NCBI RefSeq assembly: GCF_046545555.1
Contig: NZ_JBHZTH010000001.1
Span: forward strand, 496,001-560,000
Length of the DNA: 64,000 bases
Reading direction: 5' to 3'
DNA from: Winogradskyella sp046545555
Lineage (GTDB): Bacteria > Bacteroidota > Bacteroidia > Flavobacteriales > Flavobacteriaceae
Each line of letters opens with the position of its first letter. The first letter of the stretch is position 1. This document shows positions 8,687 to 17,166 of the stretch, one piece after another. The translations under genes and the position numbers were made by a program. The notes beneath the pieces are model-generated. The model saw only the letters and a program-made list of their open reading frames with translations, made no database searches and had not been told where the DNA came from.

Positions 8687-9534
8687 AAAAAATAGCTGTT
8701 TTAGGGGCTAATGGCCAGTTGGGCAAAACGCTTCAGTATTTAGCTAAAAACACCATAAACACATATACTTTTTACACTAAAGACTATATTGATGTAACAA
8801 ATAAGAAAAGTATAGAGTCTATCTTTAATACTTTAAACTTTGATTTTTGTGTAAACTGCTCAGCATATACTAATGTTGAGGCTGCCGAAACTTATATCGA
8901 TGAAGCTTTTGCTATAAATGCTGAAGGGGTTAAAAACATAGCTGAAGTTTGTGAGGCAAATAAAACTAAATTGATTCATATATCAACTGATTATGTGTTT
9001 GATGGAGAAAAAAAAGAACCTTATTTAGCTAACGACAAAACAAACCCAATTAATGTATACGGAGCCTCTAAATTAAAAGGCGAGTTTTATATTCAGGAAA
9101 CTCTAAAAGAACATTATATTATTAGAACATCTTGGCTTTATTCGCCATATGGTAAAAACTTTGTTAAATCAATTATCAATAAAATTGATAAGGACTTAAT
9201 GTTAAATATTACAACTGAAGAAAAAGGAACACCAACTAGTTGTATTGATTTATCAGAGTTTATTTTCCATTTAATTGATAAAGAGTCGATTCCATTTGGT
9301 ATTTTTAATTTTTCAGCGCAAGGAAGTACAAGTTGGTATGGTTTTGCAAAGGAAATTGCTAAACAATACGATTCAAATAAAGAGAAAAATATATTACCAA
9401 CAGATTATTTTAAAACTTTAGCCAATAGACCAAAATATAGTGTTTTAGATAACTCAAAAACAGAAGAAATATATAAGCGTCTTGCTAAATGGGAGAAAAG
9501 TGTCCAAGTTATAGTAACTGACTTAAAATGTTAG
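8683..9534 (+). CDS. rfbD: dTDP-4-dehydrorhamnose reductase
   Basis: Last step of dTDP-L-rhamnose synthesis: NAD(P)H-dependent reduction of the 4-keto group. The 283-residue extended SDR protein has GANGQLGK at residues 8-15, ISTDYVFDG as the catalytic segment, and YGASKLKGE with the Tyr and Lys of the active site. It closes the tightly packed rfb block. About 80 bases separate it from gmd, and that gap contains a promoter. Confidence 0.95.
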   Translation: MKKIAVLGANGQLGKTLQYLAKNTINTYTFYTKDYIDVTNKKSIESIFNTLNFDFCVNCSAYTNVEAAETYIDEAFAINAEGVKNIAEVCEANKTKLIHISTDYVFDGEKKEPYLANDKTNPINVYGASKLKGEFYIQETLKEHYIIRTSWLYSPYGKNFVKSIINKIDKDLMLNITTEEKGTPTSCIDLSEFIFHLIDKESIPFGIFNFSAQGSTSWYGFAKEIAKQYDSNKEKNILPTDYFKTLANRPKYSVLDNSKTEEIYKRLAKWEKSVQVIVTDLKC

Positions 9535-9576
9535 CTTTACTATTGTTTAATTATTTCTAGGAAAGGTTTTTAATAT

Positions 9577-9584
9577 TACCTTTG
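9577..9584 (+). promoter_or_regulatory. -7 promoter element of gmd
   Basis: TACCTTTG matches TAnnTTTG. It lies 29 bases before the ATG at 9614, which I take as the gmd start. An upstream in-frame ATG at 9596 is only 11 bases away. No clear -33 TTTG is visible. Confidence 0.5.
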
Positions 9585-9613
9585 TAACTTATAAAATGAA
9601 TGATTTTTACACA

Positions 9614-10729
9614 ATGAAGAAAATAGCATTAATTACAGGAGTTACAGGACAAGATGGGGCGTATTTAAGTGAATTTCTCCTTAAAAAAGGGTATATAGTT
9701 CACGGGTTAAAGCGTAGATCTTCTCTTTTTAATACTGATAGAATAGATCACTTATATCAAGATCCTCATGAAGACGAGATAAATTTCTTTTTGCATTATT
9801 GCGATTTAACAGACAGCACTAACTTAATAAGAATAATACAGGAAATTAAACCTGATGAGATCTATAATTTAGCTGCTATGAGTCATGTACATGTGTCTTT
9901 TGAAACACCAGAATATACGGCTAATGCAGATGGGATTGGTACATTAAGAATCCTCGAAGCTATTAGAATTCTCGGTCTAGAAAATAAGACAAGAATCTAC
10001 CAAGCCTCAACCTCCGAACTTTATGGTAAGGTACAAGAAGTTCCACAAACGGAAACTACGCCATTCTACCCAAGAAGCCCATATGCTGTAGCAAAAATGT
10101 ATGCCTATTGGATTACTGTAAATTATAGAGAAGCCTATGGCATGTATGCTTGTAATGGAATATTATTCAATCATGAGTCACCAATTCGTGGTGAAACTTT
10201 TGTGACACGCAAAATTACTAGGGCAACATCTAAAATTGCTTTGGGATTACAAGACAAAATATACTTAGGCAATTTAGATGCTCAAAGAGATTGGGGTCAT
10301 GCAAAAGATTATATAAGAATGATGTGGATGATTCTTCAGGCTGATGAAGCAGAAGATTGGGTAATCGCAACAGGTAAAACAACCACAGTGAGAGATTTTG
10401 TAAAAATGTGTTTCTCACATGTTGGTATTGAGTTAGAATTCAGAGGTGAAGGTTCTAGTGAAAGAGGCTTTATAAAGGCTTGTAATAATCCTGATTATCA
10501 AATTAAGATAGGAAAAGAGGTTATAGCGGTAGACGAAAAGTATTTTAGACCCACAGAAGTCGATTTGTTAATTGGAGATGCATCTAAGGCTAGAAAAAAA
10601 TTAGGTTGGGTACCGGAGTATGATTTACCAGCATTAGTTGAAGATATGATGTCTAGTGATGTTAAATTAATGAAGAAACAGCAATACTTAAAAGACGGTG
10701 GCTATAGAATAAAAAACTATTTCGAATAG
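9614..10729 (+). CDS. gmd: GDP-mannose 4,6-dehydratase
   Basis: Converts GDP-mannose to GDP-4-keto-6-deoxymannose, the first committed step to GDP-L-fucose. Starting at 9614 gives 371 residues beginning MKKIALITGVTGQDG, in close register with the usual Gmd N-terminus. The ATG at 9596 would add six extra residues. The cofactor motif GVTGQDG is at 9-15, STSELYG carries the catalytic Thr/Ser-Glu segment, and YPRSPYAVAKMYAYW carries Tyr and Lys. It is followed 4 bases later by fcl, so the two enzymes of the fucose route are co-expressed. Confidence 0.95.
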   Translation: MKKIALITGVTGQDGAYLSEFLLKKGYIVHGLKRRSSLFNTDRIDHLYQDPHEDEINFFLHYCDLTDSTNLIRIIQEIKPDEIYNLAAMSHVHVSFETPEYTANADGIGTLRILEAIRILGLENKTRIYQASTSELYGKVQEVPQTETTPFYPRSPYAVAKMYAYWITVNYREAYGMYACNGILFNHESPIRGETFVTRKITRATSKIALGLQDKIYLGNLDAQRDWGHAKDYIRMMWMILQADEAEDWVIATGKTTTVRDFVKMCFSHVGIELEFRGEGSSERGFIKACNNPDYQIKIGKEVIAVDEKYFRPTEVDLLIGDASKARKKLGWVPEYDLPALVEDMMSSDVKLMKKQQYLKDGGYRIKNYFE

Positions 10730-10733
10730 GCTT

Positions 10734-11786
10734 ATGAATAAAGACTCAAAAATATATATTGCTGGACACAGAGGTCTTGTGGGTAGTGCAATTTTAGAGA
10801 ATTTAAAACAAAAAGGATATCATAATATTATTACAAGAACCCATTCAGAATTAAATCTTTCAGATCAAAATGAAACAAAGGCGTTTTTTGAAAAAGAAAC
10901 CCCTGAATATATTTTTTTAGCCGCAGCCAAGGTGGGTGGTATTGTTGCCAACAATGTTTACAGAGCGGATTTTATTTATGAAAATTTGATGATACAGAAC
11001 AATGTGATTCATCAAAGCTACTTGAGTGAAGTTAAAAAATTATTATTTTTAGGTAGTACATGTATCTATCCTAAAAACTGTCCTCAACCAATGAAAGAGG
11101 ATTATTTACTAACAGACACATTAGAGTATACTAACGAGCCTTATGCCATAGCAAAAATAGCCGGTATTAAAATGTGTGAAAGTTATAACTTACAGTATGA
11201 AACTAATTTTATTTCTGTAATGCCAACAAATTTATATGGACCAAATGATAATTTTGATTTAGAAAAATCACATGTTTTACCAGCATTAATAAGGAAAATA
11301 CATTTAGCAAATCTTTTAAAGAATAATGAAATTAGTGCTATTTTAAGTGATACTGGTTTCAATACTTTAGAAGAAGCAAATATTTACTTATCTTCTTTCG
11401 GCGTGTCAAATAAAAGTGTGGAAATATGGGGCACAGGTAATCCAAAAAGAGAATTTTTGTGGTCTGAAGACATGGCTGACGCGTGTGTTTTTATAATGGA
11501 AAACAGAGATTTTGAAGACACCTACGTTAATAATCAGAAAGAAATACGAAACACTCATATTAATATAGGCACAGGTAAAGATGTGTCAATAAAAGAACTT
11601 GCGTTTATTATAAAAGAAATAGTTGGTTTTGAAGGTGATTTAGTTTTTAATGCGGATAAGCCAGATGGTACAATGAGAAAACTTACAGACGTTTCTAAGT
11701 TAAACAGCTTAGGCTGGAAACATAGAATTGAACTAAAAGAAGGAATACAGAAACTATATAATTGGTATTTAAACAGTAAAAAATAG
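10734..11786 (+). CDS. fcl: GDP-L-fucose synthase
   Basis: Epimerises and reduces the Gmd product to GDP-L-fucose with NADPH. The SDR protein of 350 residues has GHRGLVGS near 11-18, GSTCIYP, and YAIAKIAG with the catalytic Tyr/Lys. It is about 30 residues longer than the E. coli enzyme, with extra sequence near residues 190-220 and again near 265. I think this insertion is usual in flavobacterial homologues. It sits 4 bases after gmd and 8 bases before a lipoprotein gene. Confidence 0.94.
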   Translation: MNKDSKIYIAGHRGLVGSAILENLKQKGYHNIITRTHSELNLSDQNETKAFFEKETPEYIFLAAAKVGGIVANNVYRADFIYENLMIQNNVIHQSYLSEVKKLLFLGSTCIYPKNCPQPMKEDYLLTDTLEYTNEPYAIAKIAGIKMCESYNLQYETNFISVMPTNLYGPNDNFDLEKSHVLPALIRKIHLANLLKNNEISAILSDTGFNTLEEANIYLSSFGVSNKSVEIWGTGNPKREFLWSEDMADACVFIMENRDFEDTYVNNQKEIRNTHINIGTGKDVSIKELAFIIKEIVGFEGDLVFNADKPDGTMRKLTDVSKLNSLGWKHRIELKEGIQKLYNWYLNSKK

Positions 11787-11794
11787 AACGTAAA

Positions 11795-12427
11795 ATGAAA
11801 AAAACAGCTCTGCTATTATTAGTTTTAACAATGCTCGCTTGTAAGAACGAAAAGAAAGAAGAATCAACAGAAAGTATTTCTGAACCTGTAATAATCTATG
11901 ATACAATAAAAACGTTTACAGATCAAGAAATTAAGGCATGGACAAAAACCAGAGTAGAATTAGAAAGAATATCTGATGAATCCGCAGTTAATTCTTTTTC
12001 TTTAAAAAGATTGTCTAGTACAGAGTCTTGTTATTTGGCAACAGGACCTTTTGCTGTTAATTATGCTTATGTATATAAGGTTTCCGTCAATGTAAAAAAG
12101 GGCGCTAATTCTAATTTCTTTGGTTTAAGGTTGGTAGGATCCTATCCAGATAGAGTAGATGCTTTTTTTAATTTAGATAAAGGTGAATTAATTGAAACGA
12201 AAACAACAAGGGATTTTGAGAATGCAAAAGCAGACATAAAAGATCTAGGTAATGGTTGGTATACCTGTTCTGTCGAAGCAGAGGTTGCTGCAGACAATGT
12301 AAGAGTAATTTTAGGACCTTCTAGTGGAAGTAAAAATGCAATCGGTTGGGAGGGAAAAACAGACAAGATGGACGATGTTATTATCGATCCATCATCATTA
12401 ACTATATTTATACAAAAAGAACAATAA
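11795..12427 (+). CDS. Lipoprotein with a predicted beta-sandwich, possibly carbohydrate-binding domain
   Basis: A 210-residue predicted lipoprotein: signal helix at residues 4-15 and lipobox LTMLAC with C16 as the lipidated cysteine, then an acidic and lysine-rich spacer. The rest (about 50-205) is beta-rich. It includes the pattern YVYKVSVNVKKG, then FGLRLVG, then DLGNGWYTCSVEAEV. That order resembles the jelly-roll modules of phage tail and carbohydrate-binding proteins, where a G-W-Y-x-C-S strand recurs. It lies 8 bases after fcl and 4 before pseB, so it is co-transcribed with sugar-nucleotide genes. Function is unknown; binding the glycan made here is an inference. Confidence 0.6.
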   Translation: MKKTALLLLVLTMLACKNEKKEESTESISEPVIIYDTIKTFTDQEIKAWTKTRVELERISDESAVNSFSLKRLSSTESCYLATGPFAVNYAYVYKVSVNVKKGANSNFFGLRLVGSYPDRVDAFFNLDKGELIETKTTRDFENAKADIKDLGNGWYTCSVEAEVAADNVRVILGPSSGSKNAIGWEGKTDKMDDVIIDPSSLTIFIQKEQ

Positions 12428-12431
12428 TATT

Positions 12432-13451
12432 ATGTTTAGCTTAAAAGATAAAACAATTTTAATTACCGGAGGAACTGGCTCACTTGGAAAAGCTTTGACC
12501 AGTCATATCTTAAATAATCACCCAGAAATTAGTAAACTGGTTATATTTTCACGAGATGAGCAAAAACAATTTCAAATGGCTCAGGAATTTCCTAACGATA
12601 AGTATCCGCAAATAAGATACTTCATAGGAAATGTAAGAGACAAGGAAAGACTGGTAAGGGCTTTTCAGCATGTAGACTATGTTATTCATGCAGCTGCAAT
12701 GAAGCACGTACACATTGCAGAATATAATCCAGATGAATGTATTAAAACTAATATAAATGGTGCAGAAAATGTGGTTGATGCTTGTTTGAGAACAAATGTT
12801 CAGCGTGTTGTTGCATTATCTACTGATAAAGCCTGTGCACCAATAAATTTATATGGGGCGACCAAACTTACTTCAGATAAATTATTCATCGCGGCAAATA
12901 ATATTAAAGGTAGTAATCCTATAAAATTCTCAGTTGTGAGATACGGAAATGTTATGGGATCTAATGGATCTGTAATACCATTCTTTATAAACAAGAAAAA
13001 AGAGGCAAATAGACTACCAATTACTGACCCAAATATGACTAGATTTAATATATCCCTTCAAGGAGGTGTAGATATGGTTATGCACGCTCTAGAACATGCA
13101 TGGGGTGGCGAATTATTTGTCCCAAAGATACCATCATATAAAATCATGGATGTCGCAGAAGCAATCGGACCTAATTGTGAAAAGCCCGTTGTTGGTATTA
13201 GACCAGGAGAAAAAGTACATGAGGAAATGATTACAGCGTCAGATTCATTCTACACTTATGATTTGGGTAAATACTACACTATTTTACCAGCAACTCATCA
13301 GTGGAAGTTAGATGAGTTTATAAGTAAGTTTAATGCAAAGAAAGTTGAACATGGCTTTAGTTATAATTCTGGTGATAACGATGACTGGGAAACAGTAGAA
13401 AGTTTAAGAGCTCTTGTAAAGAAACATGTTGATCCAACTTTTGAAGTGTAA
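12432..13451 (+). CDS. pseB: UDP-N-acetylglucosamine 4,6-dehydratase (inverting), pseudaminic acid pathway
   Basis: First enzyme of pseudaminic acid synthesis: dehydrates UDP-GlcNAc and inverts C5 to give the 4-keto-L-altro sugar. The protein of 339 residues has GGTGSLGKA near 14-22, STDKACAPINLYGATK with the characteristic catalytic Asp-Lys pair and YxxxK, and the PGEKVHEEM segment near the C-terminus. This is the short, soluble FlaA1/PseB form, not the large membrane dehydratase. Its stop overlaps the pseC start by one base. Confidence 0.94.
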   Translation: MFSLKDKTILITGGTGSLGKALTSHILNNHPEISKLVIFSRDEQKQFQMAQEFPNDKYPQIRYFIGNVRDKERLVRAFQHVDYVIHAAAMKHVHIAEYNPDECIKTNINGAENVVDACLRTNVQRVVALSTDKACAPINLYGATKLTSDKLFIAANNIKGSNPIKFSVVRYGNVMGSNGSVIPFFINKKKEANRLPITDPNMTRFNISLQGGVDMVMHALEHAWGGELFVPKIPSYKIMDVAEAIGPNCEKPVVGIRPGEKVHEEMITASDSFYTYDLGKYYTILPATHQWKLDEFISKFNAKKVEHGFSYNSGDNDDWETVESLRALVKKHVDPTFEV

Positions 13452-14602
13452 TGAAAAAACAAGCTATTCCATACGGCAGGCAGTCTATAGATAAAAATGA
13501 TATTGATTCAGTTGTAGAAACTCTAACTGCAGATTTTTTAACTCAGGGTCCAAAGGTAAAAGAGTTTGAGGATAAGTTTGCCCAATATGTTGGTTCTAAA
13601 TATGCTGTGGCTGTATCTAATGCAACTGCAGGTCTCCATATTGCAGTAATGGCTTTAGGGTTAAAGCCAGGTGAACGTGTAATTACAACACCTATTACAT
13701 TTGCGGCATCAGCAAATTGTGTTAGGTATTGTGGTGGCGAAGTTTGGTTTGCAGATATTAATCCAGATACATATACGCTTTCTTTAGAAAGCACAAAAAA
13801 GTTAATTGAGAGTAAACCAAAAGGGTTTTTTAAAGGAATTATACCTGTAGATTTTGCTGGCTTACCTGTAGATTTAGAGGCTTTTAGAAATTTAGCAAAC
13901 GACAATAACTTATGGATAATTGAAGACGCATGTCATGCTCCTGGCGGCTATTTCGAAGATTCTAAAGAAATAAAACAGATGTGTGGTAATGGATATTATG
14001 CAGACATAGGAATATTTTCTTTTCACCCTGTAAAACATATTGCATGCGGTGAAGGTGGGATGGTAACTACCAACTCCAAAGAATTATTTGAAGCCTTATC
14101 AATGTTGAGAACACACGGTATTACAAAAGAAAACATGAGTGAAAACCATGGAGGTTGGTATTATGAAATGCAAGGACTTGGTTACAATTATAGACTTACA
14201 GATATTCAGTCCGCCCTTGGAATTACGCAATTAGCAAAAAATGATAAAGGTGTTATAAAGAGAAATAAAATTGCTAAAATCTATAAAGATGCGTTTAGAA
14301 ATAAAATAAAATTTCAGAGTTTGCCAAATGGAATGTATAATGCTCACCATTTATTTATTATCGAGGTAGAAAATAGAAAAATGTTGTATGACGACTTGAG
14401 AACACATAATATTTTTGCTCAGATACATTATATACCTGTTCACACACTCCCATATTACAAGGAAATTGGTTATAATAATGCAGATTTAGATGCTTCAGAG
14501 GACTACTATTCTAAATGTATTAGTTTACCAATGTACCCAACTCTTAGTGAAGAAGAACAACAATTTGTAATTGAAAAAGTATTAAACTTTACTAATGGCT
14601 AA
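13451..14602 (+). CDS. pseC: UDP-4-amino-4,6-dideoxy-N-acetyl-beta-L-altrosamine transaminase
   Basis: PLP-dependent aminotransferase of the DegT/DnrJ/EryC1 family. It adds the C4 amino group to the PseB product with glutamate as donor. The PLP lysine is K195 in FHPVKHIACGEGGM, preceded by the DACHAPGG segment that holds the cofactor. 383 residues is the normal length. It overlaps pseB by 1 base and pseF by 8 bases. The amino group it installs becomes N7 of pseudaminic acid, the position a formyltransferase would modify. Confidence 0.94.
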   Translation: MKKQAIPYGRQSIDKNDIDSVVETLTADFLTQGPKVKEFEDKFAQYVGSKYAVAVSNATAGLHIAVMALGLKPGERVITTPITFAASANCVRYCGGEVWFADINPDTYTLSLESTKKLIESKPKGFFKGIIPVDFAGLPVDLEAFRNLANDNNLWIIEDACHAPGGYFEDSKEIKQMCGNGYYADIGIFSFHPVKHIACGEGGMVTTNSKELFEALSMLRTHGITKENMSENHGGWYYEMQGLGYNYRLTDIQSALGITQLAKNDKGVIKRNKIAKIYKDAFRNKIKFQSLPNGMYNAHHLFIIEVENRKMLYDDLRTHNIFAQIHYIPVHTLPYYKEIGYNNADLDASEDYYSKCISLPMYPTLSEEEQQFVIEKVLNFTNG

Positions 14603-15299
14603 TTTGGCAATTATACCAGCAAGAGGTGGTAGTAAGCGTATTCCTAGAAAGAATATTAAAAACTTTTTAGGTAAGCCTATTATAGCATATTCTATTGAGG
14701 CCGCTCTTAAAAGCGACTTGTTTGAAGAGGTCATGGTATCAACAGATGATAAAGAAATAGCAAAGGTTGCAATTAAATATGGCGCCAAAGTTCCTTTTTT
14801 TAGAAGTAATAAGAATGCTGACGATCATGCCGTATTAGCAGATGTTGTAAATGAAGTTATAACTAATTACAAGGCTCAAAAGAACAATTTTCTGAATGTT
14901 TGTTGTATACTACCAACAGCACCTTTTATAAATGCAGAGAAGATAAATAAGGCGTATACTAAATTAGTAGATGGGAATTTTAATAGTGTTTTTCCTGTTT
15001 TAGAATTTTCTTTTCCTATTCAACGTTCTCTTAAGATAAAAGAGGATAAAGTATCAATGGTTTGGAGCGAAAATTTAAACACACGCTCACAAGATTTAGA
15101 GGCAAGGTACCACGATTCTGGTCAACTATATTGGTTAAAAACAGACTCTTTTAGTAAAGATAAAAGGTTATTTACAGAAAACTCTGGAGCTTTAATTATA
15201 TCAGAGTTAGAAGCTCAAGATATTGATACTGAAACTGACTGGAGGCTAGCTGAAATAAAATTTAAACTTATGCAGAATGACCAAAAAAATAATCTTTAG
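14595..15299 (+). CDS. pseF: Pseudaminic acid cytidylyltransferase
   Basis: Activates pseudaminic acid with CTP to CMP-Pse, the donor for glycosyltransferases. The 234-residue protein has the CMP-nonulosonate synthetase signature IPARGGSKRIPRKN at residues 7-20. Further on it has the LPTAPF segment and the R-Y-H-D-S-G-Q-L-Y-W stretch typical of PseF. Its position between pseC and pseG supports the specific assignment over sialic or legionaminic acid homologues. It overlaps pseC by 8 bases and pseG by 23. Confidence 0.92.
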   Translation: MANLAIIPARGGSKRIPRKNIKNFLGKPIIAYSIEAALKSDLFEEVMVSTDDKEIAKVAIKYGAKVPFFRSNKNADDHAVLADVVNEVITNYKAQKNNFLNVCCILPTAPFINAEKINKAYTKLVDGNFNSVFPVLEFSFPIQRSLKIKEDKVSMVWSENLNTRSQDLEARYHDSGQLYWLKTDSFSKDKRLFTENSGALIISELEAQDIDTETDWRLAEIKFKLMQNDQKNNL

Positions 15300-17166
15300 A
15301 GCAGACGGAAATTCTTCTACCGGATTAGGTCACCTGTATCGATTGTTTAGTTTAGTCGAAATCGTAAAAAATGAAATAGAATTCATCTTTTTAACCCAAG
15401 AGACCTCAACAGATTCAATTATTCCAGATGATTACGAAAAGAAAGTCATACCGCGTAAAATTACAATAGTAAAGGAAGCAGAATGGATTGCGTCTAATTT
15501 TTCATCAGACAATTATATTATAATTGCAGATGGTTATCAATTTAATTCAAATTATCAGAAACAAATAAAACAGAAGCATTTTAGACTAATCTACATAGAT
15601 GATCTAGCAAATGAACACATGTATGCTGATGTGGTAATAAATCACTCGCCATATATCAATTCAAAAGATTATTCAAAGGAAAATTATACCAAATTAGCGT
15701 TAGGGACAAAATATGCGCTTTTACGCCCTCTGTTTTTAGAGGAGACTAAGCAAACGAGAGTAATAAACCATCTCGACAAGGCCTTTGTGTGTTTCGGAGG
15801 TGCAGATCCGTTTAATTTATCTCTTAAAGCGGTACAAGCCATGGTACCAATGAATGAATTTATTGAATTACACGTTGTTTTGGGTGGTGCTTATAGGCAT
15901 AAAGAAATATTTACTTTAGAATCTAAATATCCAGATAAAATAAAGACTTACAGTAATTTATCAGAAGCAGAATTAATTCAAGTTATGCGCACATGCAATT
16001 TTGCAATAGCTCCCGCAAGTACAATTTTATATGAGTTATCTTGTGTTAAAATGCCTATATTAAGTGGTTATTTTGTTGATAACCAAGAATTAATTTATAA
16101 AGGTTTTAAGGATAGCGAAGCAATTTATCAAGGTAAAAGCATGAGAGACTATGACGTCTCTGATTTTACAAGTCAAATAGAAAAAATATTAAATGACAGA
16201 AGATTTAATGATAAGATTAGATCGCAACGAGCACTATTTGATGAAAAAATAACGACAAGACATTTAAAGATAATTAAAGAAACCGCTTTAACTATTGGAA
16301 TCTTGTGCAGTGGTGGATTAGGTTTAGATACCTTATCAAAGATTTCAGTAGATTATAAGATACAATTTATATTAACTGATAGTAAGTCTATTAGTATTAT
16401 AGAATTTGCTAAAAAAAATAGTATTCCTGTATTTGCTGGTAACCCAAGAAATGGGAAGGGTTATGATTTTATTAAAGACTTTAATACGGATATTATTGCT
16501 TCAATAAATTATTTGTTTTTAATCGACGAGGACATTATCGAACACGCTAAATTATTAACTTTTAATATTCATGGTTCGTTATTACCTAAATATAGAGGAA
16601 GAACACCTCATGTTTGGGCTATTATAAACGGAGAGGAAAAGGCTGGTATTACTGCACACATTATTGATAAAGGTTGTGATACTGGAAAAATAATTGAGCA
16701 AATTGAGGTGCCAATAAATTTTGAAAATACTGGTGCTGATATTTTGGAAAAATATGCAGAAGCTTATTACCCTTTAGTAAAAAAGGTTTTAACTTCTACC
16801 TTATCAAATCGGCTAGAATTTAAAATTCAAAATGAAAAGGATGCATCTTATTTTGGAAAAAGGACACCTGCTGATGGAGAAATTGACTGGAATTTGACTA
16901 AAGAAGATATTCGTAATTGGGTCCGTGCTCAAGCTAATCCCTATCCTGGTGCATTCACATTCAACAATAATAGAAAAATTATTATTGATAAAGTTTCTTT
17001 TTATAATGCAATAGAAATAAGTAATTATAGTAATGGTGAAATCATTAAAGCACAACCATTTGTAGTAGTTAAGACAAAAAATGGAGCCTTAAAACTAGAT
17101 AATATAAGGACAGAAAAGTGTACTTTTGTTAAAGGTAATGTATTAGGAAATGAAAATAGGAAATAG
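15277..17166 (+). CDS. pseG: PseG UDP-sugar hydrolase fused to a formyltransferase
   Basis: A single frame of 629 residues joins two enzymes. Residues 1-335 are PseG, the GT-B-like hydrolase that removes UDP from the 2,4-diamino-altropyranose intermediate. The RADGNSSTGLGHLYR motif carries H19 as the expected catalytic histidine. Residues about 339-629 resemble methionyl-tRNA formyltransferase and sugar N-formyltransferases. NIHGSLLPKYRGRTPHVWA gives N430 and H432, and CDTG gives D468. The H-to-D spacing is 36, the same as in E. coli Fmt (N106, H108, D144). A Fmt-C-like tail (TPADGEIDW, then RAQANPYPGA) follows. There is no stop or frameshift at the junction, so it is a real fusion. It overlaps pseF by 23 and pseI by 17 bases. 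No pseH acetyltransferase is present, so I infer that the second domain formylates the C4 amine. Confidence 0.88.
   Translation: MTKKIIFRADGNSSTGLGHLYRLFSLVEIVKNEIEFIFLTQETSTDSIIPDDYEKKVIPRKITIVKEAEWIASNFSSDNYIIIADGYQFNSNYQKQIKQKHFRLIYIDDLANEHMYADVVINHSPYINSKDYSKENYTKLALGTKYALLRPLFLEETKQTRVINHLDKAFVCFGGADPFNLSLKAVQAMVPMNEFIELHVVLGGAYRHKEIFTLESKYPDKIKTYSNLSEAELIQVMRTCNFAIAPASTILYELSCVKMPILSGYFVDNQELIYKGFKDSEAIYQGKSMRDYDVSDFTSQIEKILNDRRFNDKIRSQRALFDEKITTRHLKIIKETALTIGILCSGGLGLDTLSKISVDYKIQFILTDSKSISIIEFAKKNSIPVFAGNPRNGKGYDFIKDFNTDIIASINYLFLIDEDIIEHAKLLTFNIHGSLLPKYRGRTPHVWAIINGEEKAGITAHIIDKGCDTGKIIEQIEVPINFENTGADILEKYAEAYYPLVKKVLTSTLSNRLEFKIQNEKDASYFGKRTPADGEIDWNLTKEDIRNWVRAQANPYPGAFTFNNNRKIIIDKVSFYNAIEISNYSNGEIIKAQPFVVVKTKNGALKLDNIRTEKCTFVKGNVLGNENRK

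Noticed and set aside
13543..13905. 120-codon open frame on the minus strand inside pseC
   Set aside because: It lies wholly antisense to a well-supported aminotransferase gene, has no promoter or family resemblance, and is explained as a shadow frame.
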